The notes beneath the pieces were generated by a model. The model searched no databases and was not told the DNA's origin. It saw nothing but the letters and a program-made list of their open reading frames with translations. The position numbers and the translations under genes were made by a program. Positions 18,500 through 28,722 of a stretch of DNA of 64,000 nucleotides are shown piece after piece. Source of the DNA: Stropharia rugosoannulata (taxonomy: Eukaryota; Basidiomycota; Agaricomycetes; Agaricales; Strophariaceae); assembly GCA_028532985.1 (NCBI GenBank), contig JANCIK010000008.1:1364001-1428000 (forward strand), read 5' to 3'. Each line of letters starts with the position of its first letter. Position 1 is the stretch's first letter.

Positions 18500-19478
18500 A
18501 TGTCATCCGCTCAGAGTAAAGTGTGGTTCGGTAAGCGATGTTTGCCCTGGTTCTTGGCGGTCGACCCTAACTGCGTCTATCAGTGACGGGCGCCTCTTCA
18601 GGCCTCGGTTACTCAATGACCCAATACCTGCTCGAACAAGGCAATAAAGTCGTAGCCACGATGCGCAATCCCAAGGTCATAACAGGGCTTGCTGAGCAAT
18701 ACTCCGGGGACCAGCTGCTGGTGCTGAAGCTAGACGTGACCTCACCGCCCGAGATCAAGGCTGCATTTGCACAATCCGTGGAAAAGTTCGGGAGCGTTGA
18801 CGTCGTATACAGCAATGCCGGCTGGGCGTCTGTGGGCGAGATTGAAGGCACTCCGGACGATATTGCCCGCCGATTGTTCGAGGTGAATTTCTGGGGCTCG
18901 GTCAACGTCGCACGGGAGGCCTTCGATGTGTTCCGCGACGTCAACAAACCACAAGGGGGCCGTTTCCTGCAGGTCTCAAGTGTGGTCGGCCTCGCTCCGG
19001 CACCCGGCATTGGCTTTTACAGTTCCACGTTCGTCATATTATTATGCCTTTCTTTAACATTGCTAACCTTTTGTTGACATATAGTAAGCATGCCGTTGAA
19101 GGTCTATTCCAGGCCTGGGCAACTGAATTGCACCCTTCATGGAATATCAAGATTACTCTTTTGGAGTTCGGATATTTCAGGACACGCGCGTTGACGCCTG
19201 AGGGAGTAACGATTGTACCTGTTCACCCTGCCTATGATCGAGAAGACGTGCCCACCACTGGAGTTCGCAAGTACTTTGGCTCGGGCGGCGGTGCGGACGA
19301 TGGCTCAAGCCCAGACAAGGCGTCGCGAGAAATCTACAAGATTGCGGTTGATGATACTGTCCCACTGAGGATCCCGCTTGCATTTGACGCCATTAAAAGT
19401 ATAAGGGGTAATCTGCAGTCTATCAAAGAGGATGTAGACACCTCGGAGAAGTGGAGCGCTGATTTGGCGTACGACTGA
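18500..19478 (+). CDS. short-chain dehydrogenase/reductase, copy 1
   Basis: Classical NAD(P)-dependent oxidoreductase with a Rossmann fold. Three exons: 18500-18530, 18584-19028 and 19085-19478, with GT...AG introns of 53 and 56 nt. The start MSSAQSKVWF is joined by the first intron to VTGASSGLGYS, the TGxxxGxG cofactor motif. The YSNAG motif, the catalytic Ser (LQVSSVVG) and the YxxxK pair (YSSTK, split by the second intron after the Thr codon's second base) are all present. The C-terminal half carries FRTRAL and a substrate-side tail. About 289 residues, normal for the family. No membrane segment. It is closely similar to the gene at 24774, with the same intron positions, so they are duplicates. 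The substrate cannot be told from sequence. Confidence 0.92.
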
Positions 19479-19848
19479 TAACTTTGTGCTTGTAAACCTA
19501 ATCGCCTAATTTCATTCCATTTTGACCTTTGACTCTTTAAACCATATTAGAGACCGCAAGCTTCGCGTTATGAGACACGGAATTGAGTAGGGAATTACAC
19601 CAGCGAGACCGCTTTCATGCGAGGGATAGTGATGGTGGATGATGAAGGTATGACATTGGACAAAGGTATGAAGCAGCAAGCAACAGCCGCGTAGTAATTA
19701 CATAAATTATGTTCATGTGATCGTGTTTGTCAATAAACTTGTAGTCTTCGGATTCCTACTAATACTGCTACTACTACTTGACTACTACCACTATGTTCGA
19801 AATCTTCCTGACACGCACCCTAGAACACCAGATGCACGCTGTCATTGA

Positions 19849-20530
19849 CAACCTGGGATATGTTTCTGAAATACCGGTCGATATGATGCTCTGATGCAGA
19901 CATCGATGTGGCTGCAACCGTGAACTCATTGAAAGAAGCAAACGTATGGTCTGAACGCTACGGGTGGTCGGCCTTTGGCACTCGCGATCCCAAGGACATT
20001 GCAAAAGCGAACGGAGGTAAAGGAAGTGAAAGCGAAGTCTTCTGTAGGTTGAACGTAGCCTACAAGGAAATCGTCTCCGCTATTCGCTTCAACACTGGCA
20101 CTCAACGTGTACCAACTTTTTCTTTCTTGCAATTTCTGAACCATGCACCCATACCGGACGCGACGGTGATGACATGCCCCGATGTGTGCGGTGCATTGAC
20201 TTCAGACCAAACGATACGCGCAGCGGGTGCGGCTGGTACTGAGACAAACGAGCCTCATTGGTACGGCATTGCCTTTGTAGAAGCATGTTTCATAGAATAT
20301 CTTCAAGATACTACGCAGTCTGCATTTCACCATGAAATTCGACCACAGACGAAGGTTTGCTTATGGGATGACCATCGAGAACCGGAAGGCGAGAATATGG
20401 TTTCGTTGCCGCCAGATAGTTCTAGTCAGCGAGGAATTCAATTTTTACAAAGTAAGTACACGTATACCTTCACCTCTACATATGTCTGAAGCAAGATGGG
20501 TTCTTAGGACGCGGATAAAACCTAGGCTAC
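19849..20530 (+). pseudogene. FunK1-type protein kinase relic A (N-terminal region)
   Basis: A decayed fragment of the fungal FunK1 kinase family. It opens with a degenerate NLGYVSEIPVD stretch, changes frame, and continues as DIDVAATVNSLKEANVWSER... to about 20331. The frame then changes again to MKFDHRRRFAYGMTIENRKA and WFRCRQIVLVSEEFNFYK, the conserved block of the FunK1 N-terminal region. An intron at 20452-20507 follows at the same place as in relic B, then the frame stops at TAG within a few codons. At least two frame changes and no kinase catalytic core are seen, so it is a pseudogene. A third copy of the opening segment starts immediately after it, at about 20524. Confidence 0.6.
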
Positions 20531-22065
20531 GTTCTTGAAATACCTATTGACATCATATTGAAGCTACTTCCTGACACCTGTATTGATGTTTCTGCCACAA
20601 TCAAGTCTCGGTACATGACATCAACCATATATGTCTTCTGTAACTGCGCCGGCTGTACCTCTCCCTAGCGTTCCCCCCTTTGTATGTTCTTGATGGCGTC
20701 TACAGACTTGTCGCGGACAAAACCGTATGGGATCCGGCATGGGCAAAGTGCGCGCATGCAGTGAGACGAGGCGCAACTGTCGGCACTGTATGGGTCTTTG
20801 CTATGTTCGGCATGCAAAGGCTTACGGAAATCTAAGAGCATTCTAATCCAAGTACGACCTTGTAGCCCCCTTCAAATCCCTCGCATGCAGCCCGCCGCGA
20901 ATAGCTGGTTTTTCGCAACATGACACTGTTTTTATGTAGATGCCACACTCATGCTCTCGGTACACACTCACCTACATCCTTCGCTTTCTCTTACCCCTCG
21001 CAATCTTCGCATCGCTCGCGACCGCGTTTAGGCCCAAACTGTTATTTTGCGGAGCAAATCCCCTGAATCTTCTCAACCGTGCGTAGAAGAATGGAAATAT
21101 CTGCCTGCCGTGTCCAAATCAACGCAGATTGAGGCTGCAGGAATGCGTTGGGTCAAAACATTTGTTGTCAAACAAGGTGAGCTTCCGACCTCAAACATGT
21201 CACTTATGTCTGTCTATCTAACCTCGCCTATTAGTTATTCACGTTCCTTTTGAAGTATACCCTTTTATAGGTACACTTGCAAGTGCGTGGTTTAAGGCCC
21301 TAGGGATGTCCAGGTACCTCCATTCCAAGGCTGGTGATCTCCGACGCTCCCTGAGCCATTTGGAAAACGCTGTCCGCCCGGCATTTTGAAACAAAAAAGA
21401 TGACCAAAGACGAAATTGCAATACTCATGGAGGAACGCAAAATGGGATTACAGAAGTATGAATATTCTTTATTTTCTTCACATGTATAACTCTCATGGGT
21501 ATTTCAACTTTGAAGTATCAAACTGGATAGGCGCGGCAATGCGGGAATACGGTGTTATTCTTCATATGCCCCATCACATTGTTTACGGCCAAGTATGTTA
21601 TGGATGGATGATGTCGACTGATTTACCTATGTCTAAAAGATCTGGAAAAAACACAAGACTACGTTGCAGAGCAGAGAGCAGCTGGGGAATGGCCAGGTGC
21701 AGAGGCCGCAATGCATATAAACAATCGGTAACGGTGTGAAGGATGGTCACCTGGAGCATGTTGTAATTCCGAGCTGTAACGCTCCCGAGTAAAGTAGTGA
21801 GTGTGCGTGAATTTATCTATTTCAACTACTACGAGCTACTAGTATAAAATCCCTTCAGCCATAACTAGCAGGTGTAAAAGCATCGTCGAACAAGCTTGTA
21901 ACGAACTTTCCCTCGTGATTTGTTCGCATACGCTAATGTTCAACGTGTTCAACGTTCAGCCTCCCACGATTGATGTGCATAAATGAACAGGCGCAGCACA
22001 TTTTGACTATCGATCCCATCCATCTCATACCTAGGTACAGAATTTCACAGCGCATCTCTAGAAAC
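20524..22065 (+). other. relic-rich stretch without a resolved gene
   Basis: It begins with LGYVLEIPIDIILKLLPDTC, a second copy of the start of relic A, which is lost after about 30 codons. A 61-codon open segment at about 20651-20836 (RRLYLSLAFPPLYVLDGVYR...) and a short frame near 20940-21050 with a hydrophobic run (YILRFLLPLAIFASLATAF) look protein-like but have no clear start or continuation. Further short exon-like pieces lie at 21100-21420 (RWVKTFVVKQ; MTKDEIAILMEERKMGLQ). I could not assemble these into a gene. The last ~250 bases should hold the promoter of the next gene. Confidence 0.35.
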
Positions 22066-22880
22066 ATGAGCTTTTTCGGGGGGACCGGAAACGTCCAGAT
22101 CACGGGGGGAGAGTTTAATTTTGTGAATGGCGACTACACGGTAGTCAATGGAAGTCGTCACACTAGTAATATCAACTCCTTCAACACGATAAATAATACC
22201 GCAGTTAACTCCTTCAACACAAACTCGGAATATCAGGGAGGACATCTAACCGCGGAAGGTCAACAAGCCGGCAACTCTTCCGACAATGCATCACAGACAG
22301 ATAGTGAGTTTCAGACTACAACTAGTTCGTTGCTGACTGAGTTTTAGGCAATGGTAACGGTTTAATCATAGATCCCATGGACGAAAGGGCAGAGCGTGAA
22401 TTCGATAAAATCATCAGCAGGGAGTTTCCGTCAGCAAATTCTGACAATCGTAGTGAGAGCGATGTGAGCGATAGCGAGGGAGATGAAGTGACCCCAGTAC
22501 CACTTCCTACCAACATGATGGATGTTCAACAAGGACCTGCGCAGCTCTCTAATTTACAGCCCAGCAACGTTGGGCAAACTCCTCCTTTCTACCAATTCGC
22601 GTCGTCCCAGTCAACACAGGAAAATCAAGATATAATCAAGATATTTGGCGGACCTGCAGTTTCCTCCCAAGGGGCTTCAGGGGCAACATTCACAACAGTC
22701 AATGGATCGCTCACAAGATATGATTACAGGCAAAATGTTACAAATATAAACTCAGGAAACGTAGAGAATAACTATTATCAAGACTCGCATAATACCACAG
22801 CTACCGAAAGACATAAAACAAGTCGTCAGCGTAAGTTCTCACCGAACTTCCCTATCCAAAGATCGTCACTCAAGGACTAG
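22066..22880 (+). CDS. N/G-rich protein with repeated FGG...VNG motif
   Basis: Two exons, 22066-22303 and 22348-22880, joined by a 44-nt intron (GTGAGT...TTTTAG) that preserves the frame as QTDSNGNGLIIDPMDER. About 257 residues. The N-terminus has MSFFGGTGNVQITGG followed by a Phe/Val/Asn-rich stretch to FVNGDYTVVNG, and a related motif recurs near the C-terminus (IFGGPAVSSQGASG, then FTTVNGSLTRYDY and NVTNINSGNVENNYY). Between them lies an acidic Ser/Asp-rich linker and a Gln/Pro-rich tract. Similar N-terminal motifs occur, to my knowledge, on many Agaricomycete proteins of signalling and NLR type, but here no NACHT, kinase or other domain follows. No signal peptide or membrane segment. The function is unknown. 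An in-frame ATG at 21970 is possible but less likely. Confidence 0.6.
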
Positions 22881-23103
22881 TACCAAAATTAGGAAAGCTG
22901 GGTAAAAACCTTCGAAGGGGCGCTTAATCTTTTTTCTTTTTCTTCTTCTTCCCCGGTTTACTCTGTTTTCCGTGTCCCCGTATTTCATTTAGATTCGAGT
23001 CATATGTAAAAATTTACGCTGGCGCAAAGGTTATGACTCAATATGGTAGCTTATCTTCCCCAACTTGCAATCAATGTGATAAGGCTGGATTCTGCATTTT
23101 ATC

Positions 23104-24107
23104 ATGTCCGTTGACCATAGAGAAAGTTCTGCTTATGGCGTAACCATCGAGAACTGGAAAACAACAATATGGTTCTGCTGTCGTCAGGTAATACTGGTCA
23201 GCGAAATGTTTAATTTTTACCTAGTAAGTGTCTATGTATACCTTTTTCTTTAATATGTTTTGCATTAATTGCGTTCTTAGGATGCGGAGAAATTGGTTTA
23301 CCTTGTTGCCTCGTTGTCTCGTTGACATACACGACTCTGACGCAGCTGGGTTATGATCCGACAGTGCAACTTCGGTGGAGGAACGGATGCTGGCTTTACA
23401 ATATCGCAGGCAGGGACCCAAAAACCATATATGAAGTGCAAAGGATAATATCAGATTTCTTTGACAACATGCGTGGTCGTGCAAGTCGAATTTATGAGGT
23501 AACTTATAGCGGCGGAACGAATACTTGCCATGGTGTTCTGAAAGATTCGTGGATTGACGCTAGTCGGTCCAAGGAAGGTGATATACTCACCGCACTTTTT
23601 CAAGAAGCAACCGGCGAAGAGCTTTTCTTGACCGTTATGTATCACGGTGCTGTTAGCATTGACGGACAGACCTTCGCCTATCCTTTGTCAGTTGAACAAA
23701 TGCAGATAGCTGCAATCCAAAGTCAAGACGATCCGGATACTCTCATCGAGGACATGGACAGGGTACATATTCACAAATCCCCGCCCCATCCTGTGAACTA
23801 TTATCCTTTGTTTCATCAAACTCCAACGCCAAGTGACCTTGTAGAGTCTAAGGTACAGTCGCTTCCACATTACACCCCCGCTTTGTTGAGAACTCCGATT
23901 GTCCACCCGCCTGAGGTCCATTACCGCATTGTTTTCGCTGAAGTCAGTGAATCATTGCTATCGCTGGCTAACTCCGCCAATCTTACACCGTCTGTTGTAG
24001 AATTGCGCCTGTTAGACCCCCGCGAAACTCGGCCATTTACAAAGGGGGGGAACACATGGATCTTGGGATCGAGGACGACGACAAACGGCGACCGGTCTTT
24101 GAATTAA
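23104..24107 (+). pseudogene. FunK1-type protein kinase relic B
   Basis: Exon 1 (23104-23223) encodes MSVDHRESSAYGVTIENWKT and WFCCRQVILVSEMFNFYL, matching relic A residue by residue over this block. An intron at 23224-23280 follows in the same position as in relic A. Exon 2 begins DAEKLVYLVASLS, hits a stop, and after a frame change continues as TQLGYDPTVQLRWRNGCWLY, RIYEVTYSGG, VLKDSWIDASRSKEGDILTALF, which is the typical FunK1 run towards the kinase domain. The frame ends at 24105-24107 without catalytic HRD or DFG motifs. It is therefore a truncated, frame-broken copy. Confidence 0.65.
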
Positions 24108-24773
24108 TGCATACCATCCGCGACAGTCAACTTAATGAGTGCCCTACTCCGGGCCATTGGGTTCTCTTGAGAAACACAGCGAGATGATTAGAAAGAAAAA
24201 CGATTGTGTTGATAGTATGTAAGTAAGTAAATGTTTGGTCCCTTCACGACCTCTTGCCCTACGAGGTTATCCGCCCTGTAATATCTGTTACTTGTACACC
24301 CGCATGGTGCAACTGCTATGTTTGACATTGATTAGAGATTTCATCTACTGCCTCGTTCTGTTACTTTCACTGCTATAGTATGCCCTACCATACATTTACT
24401 ACATCACTTCATGAATGTTGTATGGAAAACCCGCTTTGCATGGTTCCTGTAGTCATTTTGGTGATGGTGTTGCGATTATTTCTTGTGAAGTCATTAACTA
24501 ACGTAATCAGCCTTCCACTTCTAAATGTGTCTTGATGTGTAAGCTTTGCGTCCCAAAACAGAAGAAGTGTTATAAAACAAGGTGGAAAGTAGTTTAGTAA
24601 GACACGAAACTACTTTACTCAGCTAAATATACACGCTTACGATGGAAGCTGGCTCAAAATGCTACATTGCTTGGGCGCCTATAAAGGCAGCGTTGACGTC
24701 GAGCATTGCTATAGCACAACCACCCTTCAATTCTCTAATCCACATCTTCACCAAGAACCCAGTCTAGTAAGAA
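24108..24773. other. intergenic, promoter of the second dehydrogenase
   Basis: Follows the truncated kinase relic. It includes the upstream region of the second dehydrogenase, with a TATA-like tataaagg near 24680. No further gene was recognised. Confidence 0.4.
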
Positions 24774-25757
24774 ATGACGTCTGCTCAGGACAAAGTTTGG
24801 TTTGGTAAATTCCTACCTCACTGTGACCTTATCGTATTTCTGACCCAGTGTGTACAGTGACTGGAGCATCCGCGGGCCTTGGTTATTCAATGTTAGTCTA
24901 CCTCCTTGAGAAGGGTAACAAGGTCGTGGCTACAATGCGCAACCCCAACGCGATACCCGATCTCGTCCAGAAGTATTCCAGCGACCAACTCCTAGTTCTC
25001 AAGCTCGACGTTGTATCCGCATCGGAGATCAAGACTGCTTTCGCTCAAGCGGTCGATAAATTCGGTCGCGTCGACGTCGTGTACAGCAACGCAGGATATG
25101 GCACTATTGGCGAATTAGAGAGCACCAGCGAAGAAGATGCGCGAGGCCAGTTTGATGTTAACTTCTGGGGCTCGGTCAACGTCGCCAGAGCGGCTTTCGA
25201 CGTCTTCCGCGACGTCAATAAACCACAAGGGGGGCGTTTCCTTCAGGTTTCGAGTATGAATGCTCTTGTACCTGCGATCGGTCTTGCATTCTACAGTTCA
25301 ACGTAAGTTGGTCTTTTCGATTCTGCCTGTGTTTCATGAGCTCATTTAACGTGTTTATAGAAAAGCCGCAATTGACAACCTACTCCAAACGTGGTCAAAC
25401 GAGTTGCATCCTTCATGGAATATCAAGATCACTCTATTGGAACTGGGTCTATTCCGCACACGCGCTATCGGTGCAAGTGGCATGAAGCATGCGAATATTC
25501 ACCCTGCGTATAGAGTGGATGATGTCCCTACCGCTGCTGTTCGCAAGTTTTTTGCTTCAGGAGGCGCAGAAAATATGGGTGCCGATCCAGACAAGGCTTC
25601 GCGGGAAATTTACAAAATTTCTGTCGACGACACAGTGCCGCTGAGAATCCCAATTGGCTCAGACGCGTTGAAAGCTATACCGGGCCAGTTGGAGTCGGTC
25701 AAGGAAGCAGTAAATGCAGCTCAGAAGTGGAGTGTGGATCTCAGTTTTGACGCGTAA
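24774..25757 (+). CDS. short-chain dehydrogenase/reductase, copy 2
   Basis: Paralogue of the gene at 18500. Exons 24774-24804, 24858-25302 and 25361-25757, with introns in the same positions and phases. Begins MTSAQDKVWF, then VTGASAGLGYS (cofactor motif), YSNAG, the catalytic Ser in LQVSSMNAL and the YSSTK active-site pair split by intron 2. About 290 residues. Conserved tracts shared with copy 1 include GNKVVATMRNPN, FWGSVNVAR and LHPSWNIKITLLE. The most diverged parts are the region after the active site and the last 60 residues, which usually shape substrate choice, so the two copies may differ in substrate. The first intron has two in-frame acceptors nine bases apart (after 24848 and 24857); the second gives the form that matches copy 1. 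Confidence 0.92.
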
Positions 25758-26540
25758 TTTGTCGATTTGTACACATGTAACAGTTTGTAGCTTGTATGTT
25801 ATGTAAATGGATAGCTCCGATGAAAATGAAGTGATTACTGGAAATTCGAATTAGTCTTGCCCGGACGATGTTTTTGCGGATGGCTTACCTTCAAATATCT
25901 AGTTTGATTCCCTTCACTGTCTTTTCTGGGTCAGTTAGAACCGAATGATCTACTGCTTCTTTTCACAATGCATGAGCAACCAGTGTTTTCCAGCAAGCTG
26001 GAGCACATTCCTCGGGGTCTGGCCCTGCCATACCCACTAATCAGCGGAATAATGCAGAGCAAAGTTATACTTGGGGGACGCGTCAACTGAACACAAATGA
26101 CTTCATTCAGCGAAAAAGGAAGTGTCTGTGACGAATCTATAACTTTTTTAAGAAACATGATATTGTGCCGACCTTATCTATGAAATTCAAGTACATGCCC
26201 GAAGATTCACTTACAGCAACATCTTGAATGAAAACAGGACTAACGTTGAATGTTAGGACAAATATTGAGGTAAAACATCCAACACTCATTCAGGGTATGT
26301 TGCAGGCATAGCTCAGTTCATTTCATAAGAGACATATCGCATACTACACGGCACAATGGTGGCGAGGAAATGTTTTGCAGCAGATGGTAAAAAGGGTGAT
26401 GAGAAACAGCGCGTCGTGAAATCGTTGGCAATGCGCGATTACACAGCGTGAAGTATGCGACCAGTCGATACAACCCATATAGACTAACGTCACAACCCAG
26501 CAGGACCCGTACGCAAGAGGGGAGGGATTGACAAGCCAGT
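25758..26540. other. intergenic between convergent genes
   Basis: About 780 bases between the stops of the dehydrogenase (+) and eS6 (-). It should contain both 3' untranslated regions. No other gene, tRNA or clear repeat was recognised. Confidence 0.5.
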
Positions 26541-27483
26541 TTAAGCAGTCTTGTGGTGAGATGCCTTGATGGCGGCGACCTTGGCCTTTTTCTCGGCGAC
26601 ACGCTTGGCAAGAAGAACGCTGAATAAAACGATAAGTAAATTGAGCGGTATATCTAAGCAAGAATTACGTACTCGTATTCGGCCTTCTGCTCCTTCTGCT
26701 GGTCGAGCTTTCTGCGCTTGAGAGAGTTGAGGTGACGGCGGCGTTGGAGACGGAGGGGGGTGACAAGACGCTGGATCTTGGGACTGGAAAAGCTCTGAGC
26801 TAAACATAAGATATGCCCAGGAAAAATACGTACGCCTTAGTGTAAGGCTTAGCACCCTCCTTCTTCTTGCTCACGACCTCTCGTCGCACAACGTATTTCC
26901 TAACATCATCCTCCTTGGTCAGGTTGAAGAATCTCCTGATCTTGGTGGCACGCTTGGGACCGAGGCGCTTAGGGAGGACAACATCGGTGAGTCCGGCAAC
27001 GTCGTTATCACCCTGCTTGACAATGACGACAGACAGGACAGCGATATCGGGACCGACTATGCAGCCACGAACGGATTTGCGGCGGCGCTCACCAGTACGA
27101 CGAGTACGGTAGCAGGAGTGGCCGTCGGAAAGAAGCAGCTTGACGCGGTAGGGAAGGAGAACACCCTGCTTCATGGGGAAACCTTGCTTGTCGTTTCCAC
27201 CAGTGATGCGGAAAACGTAGCCCTTCCACTCATCTCCAAGGGAGTCTGCGGCAACCTCCTGCGAGATCTTCTTGTCGTAGACGAAGCGACTGAAATTGGA
27301 AATAATTGATAGGTAATTAAGAAACATAATGTAAGGCAGCTTCCTACGCACTATCTCTTCTCATCATCGATATCGATGAGTTTTTGGGCCCCGGTGGCGG
27401 GGTCTGACGATTGCGGAGTGTCAACATGCGGACGTCAATGCTCAACACGGCAAACGGTGCTCACTGGCAATGTTGAACTTCAT
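26541..27483 (-). CDS. RPS6: 40S ribosomal protein S6 (eS6)
   Basis: Small-subunit ribosomal protein and the classic target of S6 kinase. Five exons on the minus strand: 27465-27483, 27352-27403, 26834-27289, 26673-26783 and 26541-26619. It starts [20 protein letters not shown], continues through [22 protein letters not shown] and [17 protein letters not shown], and ends in a basic tail ([24 protein letters not shown]). About 238 residues, normal for the family. The serine-rich C-terminus phosphorylated in animals is largely replaced by Lys/Ala. A further intron lies in the 5' UTR (27485-27542), one base before the start codon. The gene shares a short divergent promoter with uS15. Confidence 0.97.
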
Positions 27484-27867
27484 ACTGGGAACGGAAAAAG
27501 CAAGATCAGCATTTCACCATAGGGCTTGAGTACAGCACATACCTTGCGGCAAAAGTCGATGGTCACCGTTCGGTAACGTACCTCTTGCGTTGGGCGGAAT
27601 TGAGGGAGGATGGGTCGGACGGGCCTGCTGGGGTGCCAAAGTCACACGGTAAAACCACAATTCCTGGGCAAAAATAAGGTTTGGTTCTATATAGTACACC
27701 CAGCCACATTCGGCATCCCCCGGCAGCCCATCTTTGCATCCTTTCTACGTCGTGCGCACCGTCAGTCGCCTCCAAGAACCCTCCTCAAGACCCCGTCCGC
27801 CAAACCAAATCGTGAGTCTGCTGCCATAGCCGATGACGGGCACAGCTGACACCGTTGCAGATACAAA
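27484..27867. promoter_or_regulatory. shared divergent promoter of RPS6 and RPS13, with 5'-UTR introns
   Basis: Only 384 bases separate the two start codons. On the RPS6 side an intron lies in the leader at 27485-27542 (GTATGT...CCCAG on the minus strand), immediately before the ATG. On the RPS13 side a likely leader intron runs from about 27811 (gtgagtctg) to 27860 (gttgcag). That leaves roughly 270 bases of core promoter for both genes, including a tatatag at about 27691. The arrangement would favour coordinated expression of the two subunit proteins. Confidence 0.65.
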
Positions 27868-28504
27868 ATGGGTCGTATGCACGCACCAGGAAAGGGCATT
27901 TGTATGTCACGTCTTGAACTGGAAATAAAAATATTCTGATTCTGATATGCGGTACAGCGTCCTCTGCCCTCCCCTACCGCCGCACTCCTCCTTCGTGGCT
28001 CAAGACCACCCCCGACGATGTCGTCGAGCAGATTGTCAAGCTTGCCCGCAAGGGTTTGACCCCTTCGCAGATCGGCGTTACCCTCCGTGATTCGCACGGA
28101 ATCCCCCAGGTCCGCTTTGTCACTGGTAACAAGATCCTCCGTATCCTCAAGTCCCAGGGTACGTCCTGCTTCCGATCGACACGCCGTACTCTCATTGATT
28201 GCAATGTTCCATTTTTTTCATATCTCTCTCCTTCTTGACCTCTATGTTTGTGTTTTGTCTACACACCTTTTGTTTGGGGATAGGACTTGGGCCATCCATC
28301 CCGGAGGACCTCTGGCACCTCATCAAAAAGGCGGTCGCGGTGCGCAAGCATCTTGAGGTTAACAGGAAAGACAAGGACTCCAAGTTCCGTCTTATCCTCA
28401 TCGAGTCGAGGATCCACAGACTTGCTCGCTACTACAAGACCAAGCAGCAGATCCCCCCCACTTTCAAGTACGATTCTGCTACCGCCTCTACCCTTGTCGC
28501 TTAA
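27868..28504 (+). CDS. RPS13: 40S ribosomal protein S13 (uS15)
   Basis: Small-subunit protein of the uS15 family, binding 18S rRNA. Three exons: 27868-27901, 27958-28158 and 28284-28504. It starts [11 protein letters not shown], the standard eukaryotic opening, joined to [20 protein letters not shown] by a 56-nt intron, and continues through [17 protein letters not shown] and the conserved [12 protein letters not shown] to a C-terminus SATASTLVA. About 151 residues, the usual length. The larger second intron (28159-28283, 125 nt) is about twice the size of most introns in the window. The start is fixed by the family's fixed N-terminus. Confidence 0.97.
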
Positions 28505-28722
28505 ATTACCATTCACGGGTCTTGGAGGGCTGGTCTATGCTATGTGTCGTGTACCTCTATATGATATTGAATATATGCCACTTCACATATGATTCTACGA
28601 TAACGAGTGATGCAGCGAATACGTCAGTTGCAGGCTGTCGTGTGTTATTTGGTCGGCGGAGGATGTGTGCCAACCGGCATGTCAATTAAAGGGCGGGCCT
28701 TAATAAAGACCATGACTGTGCC

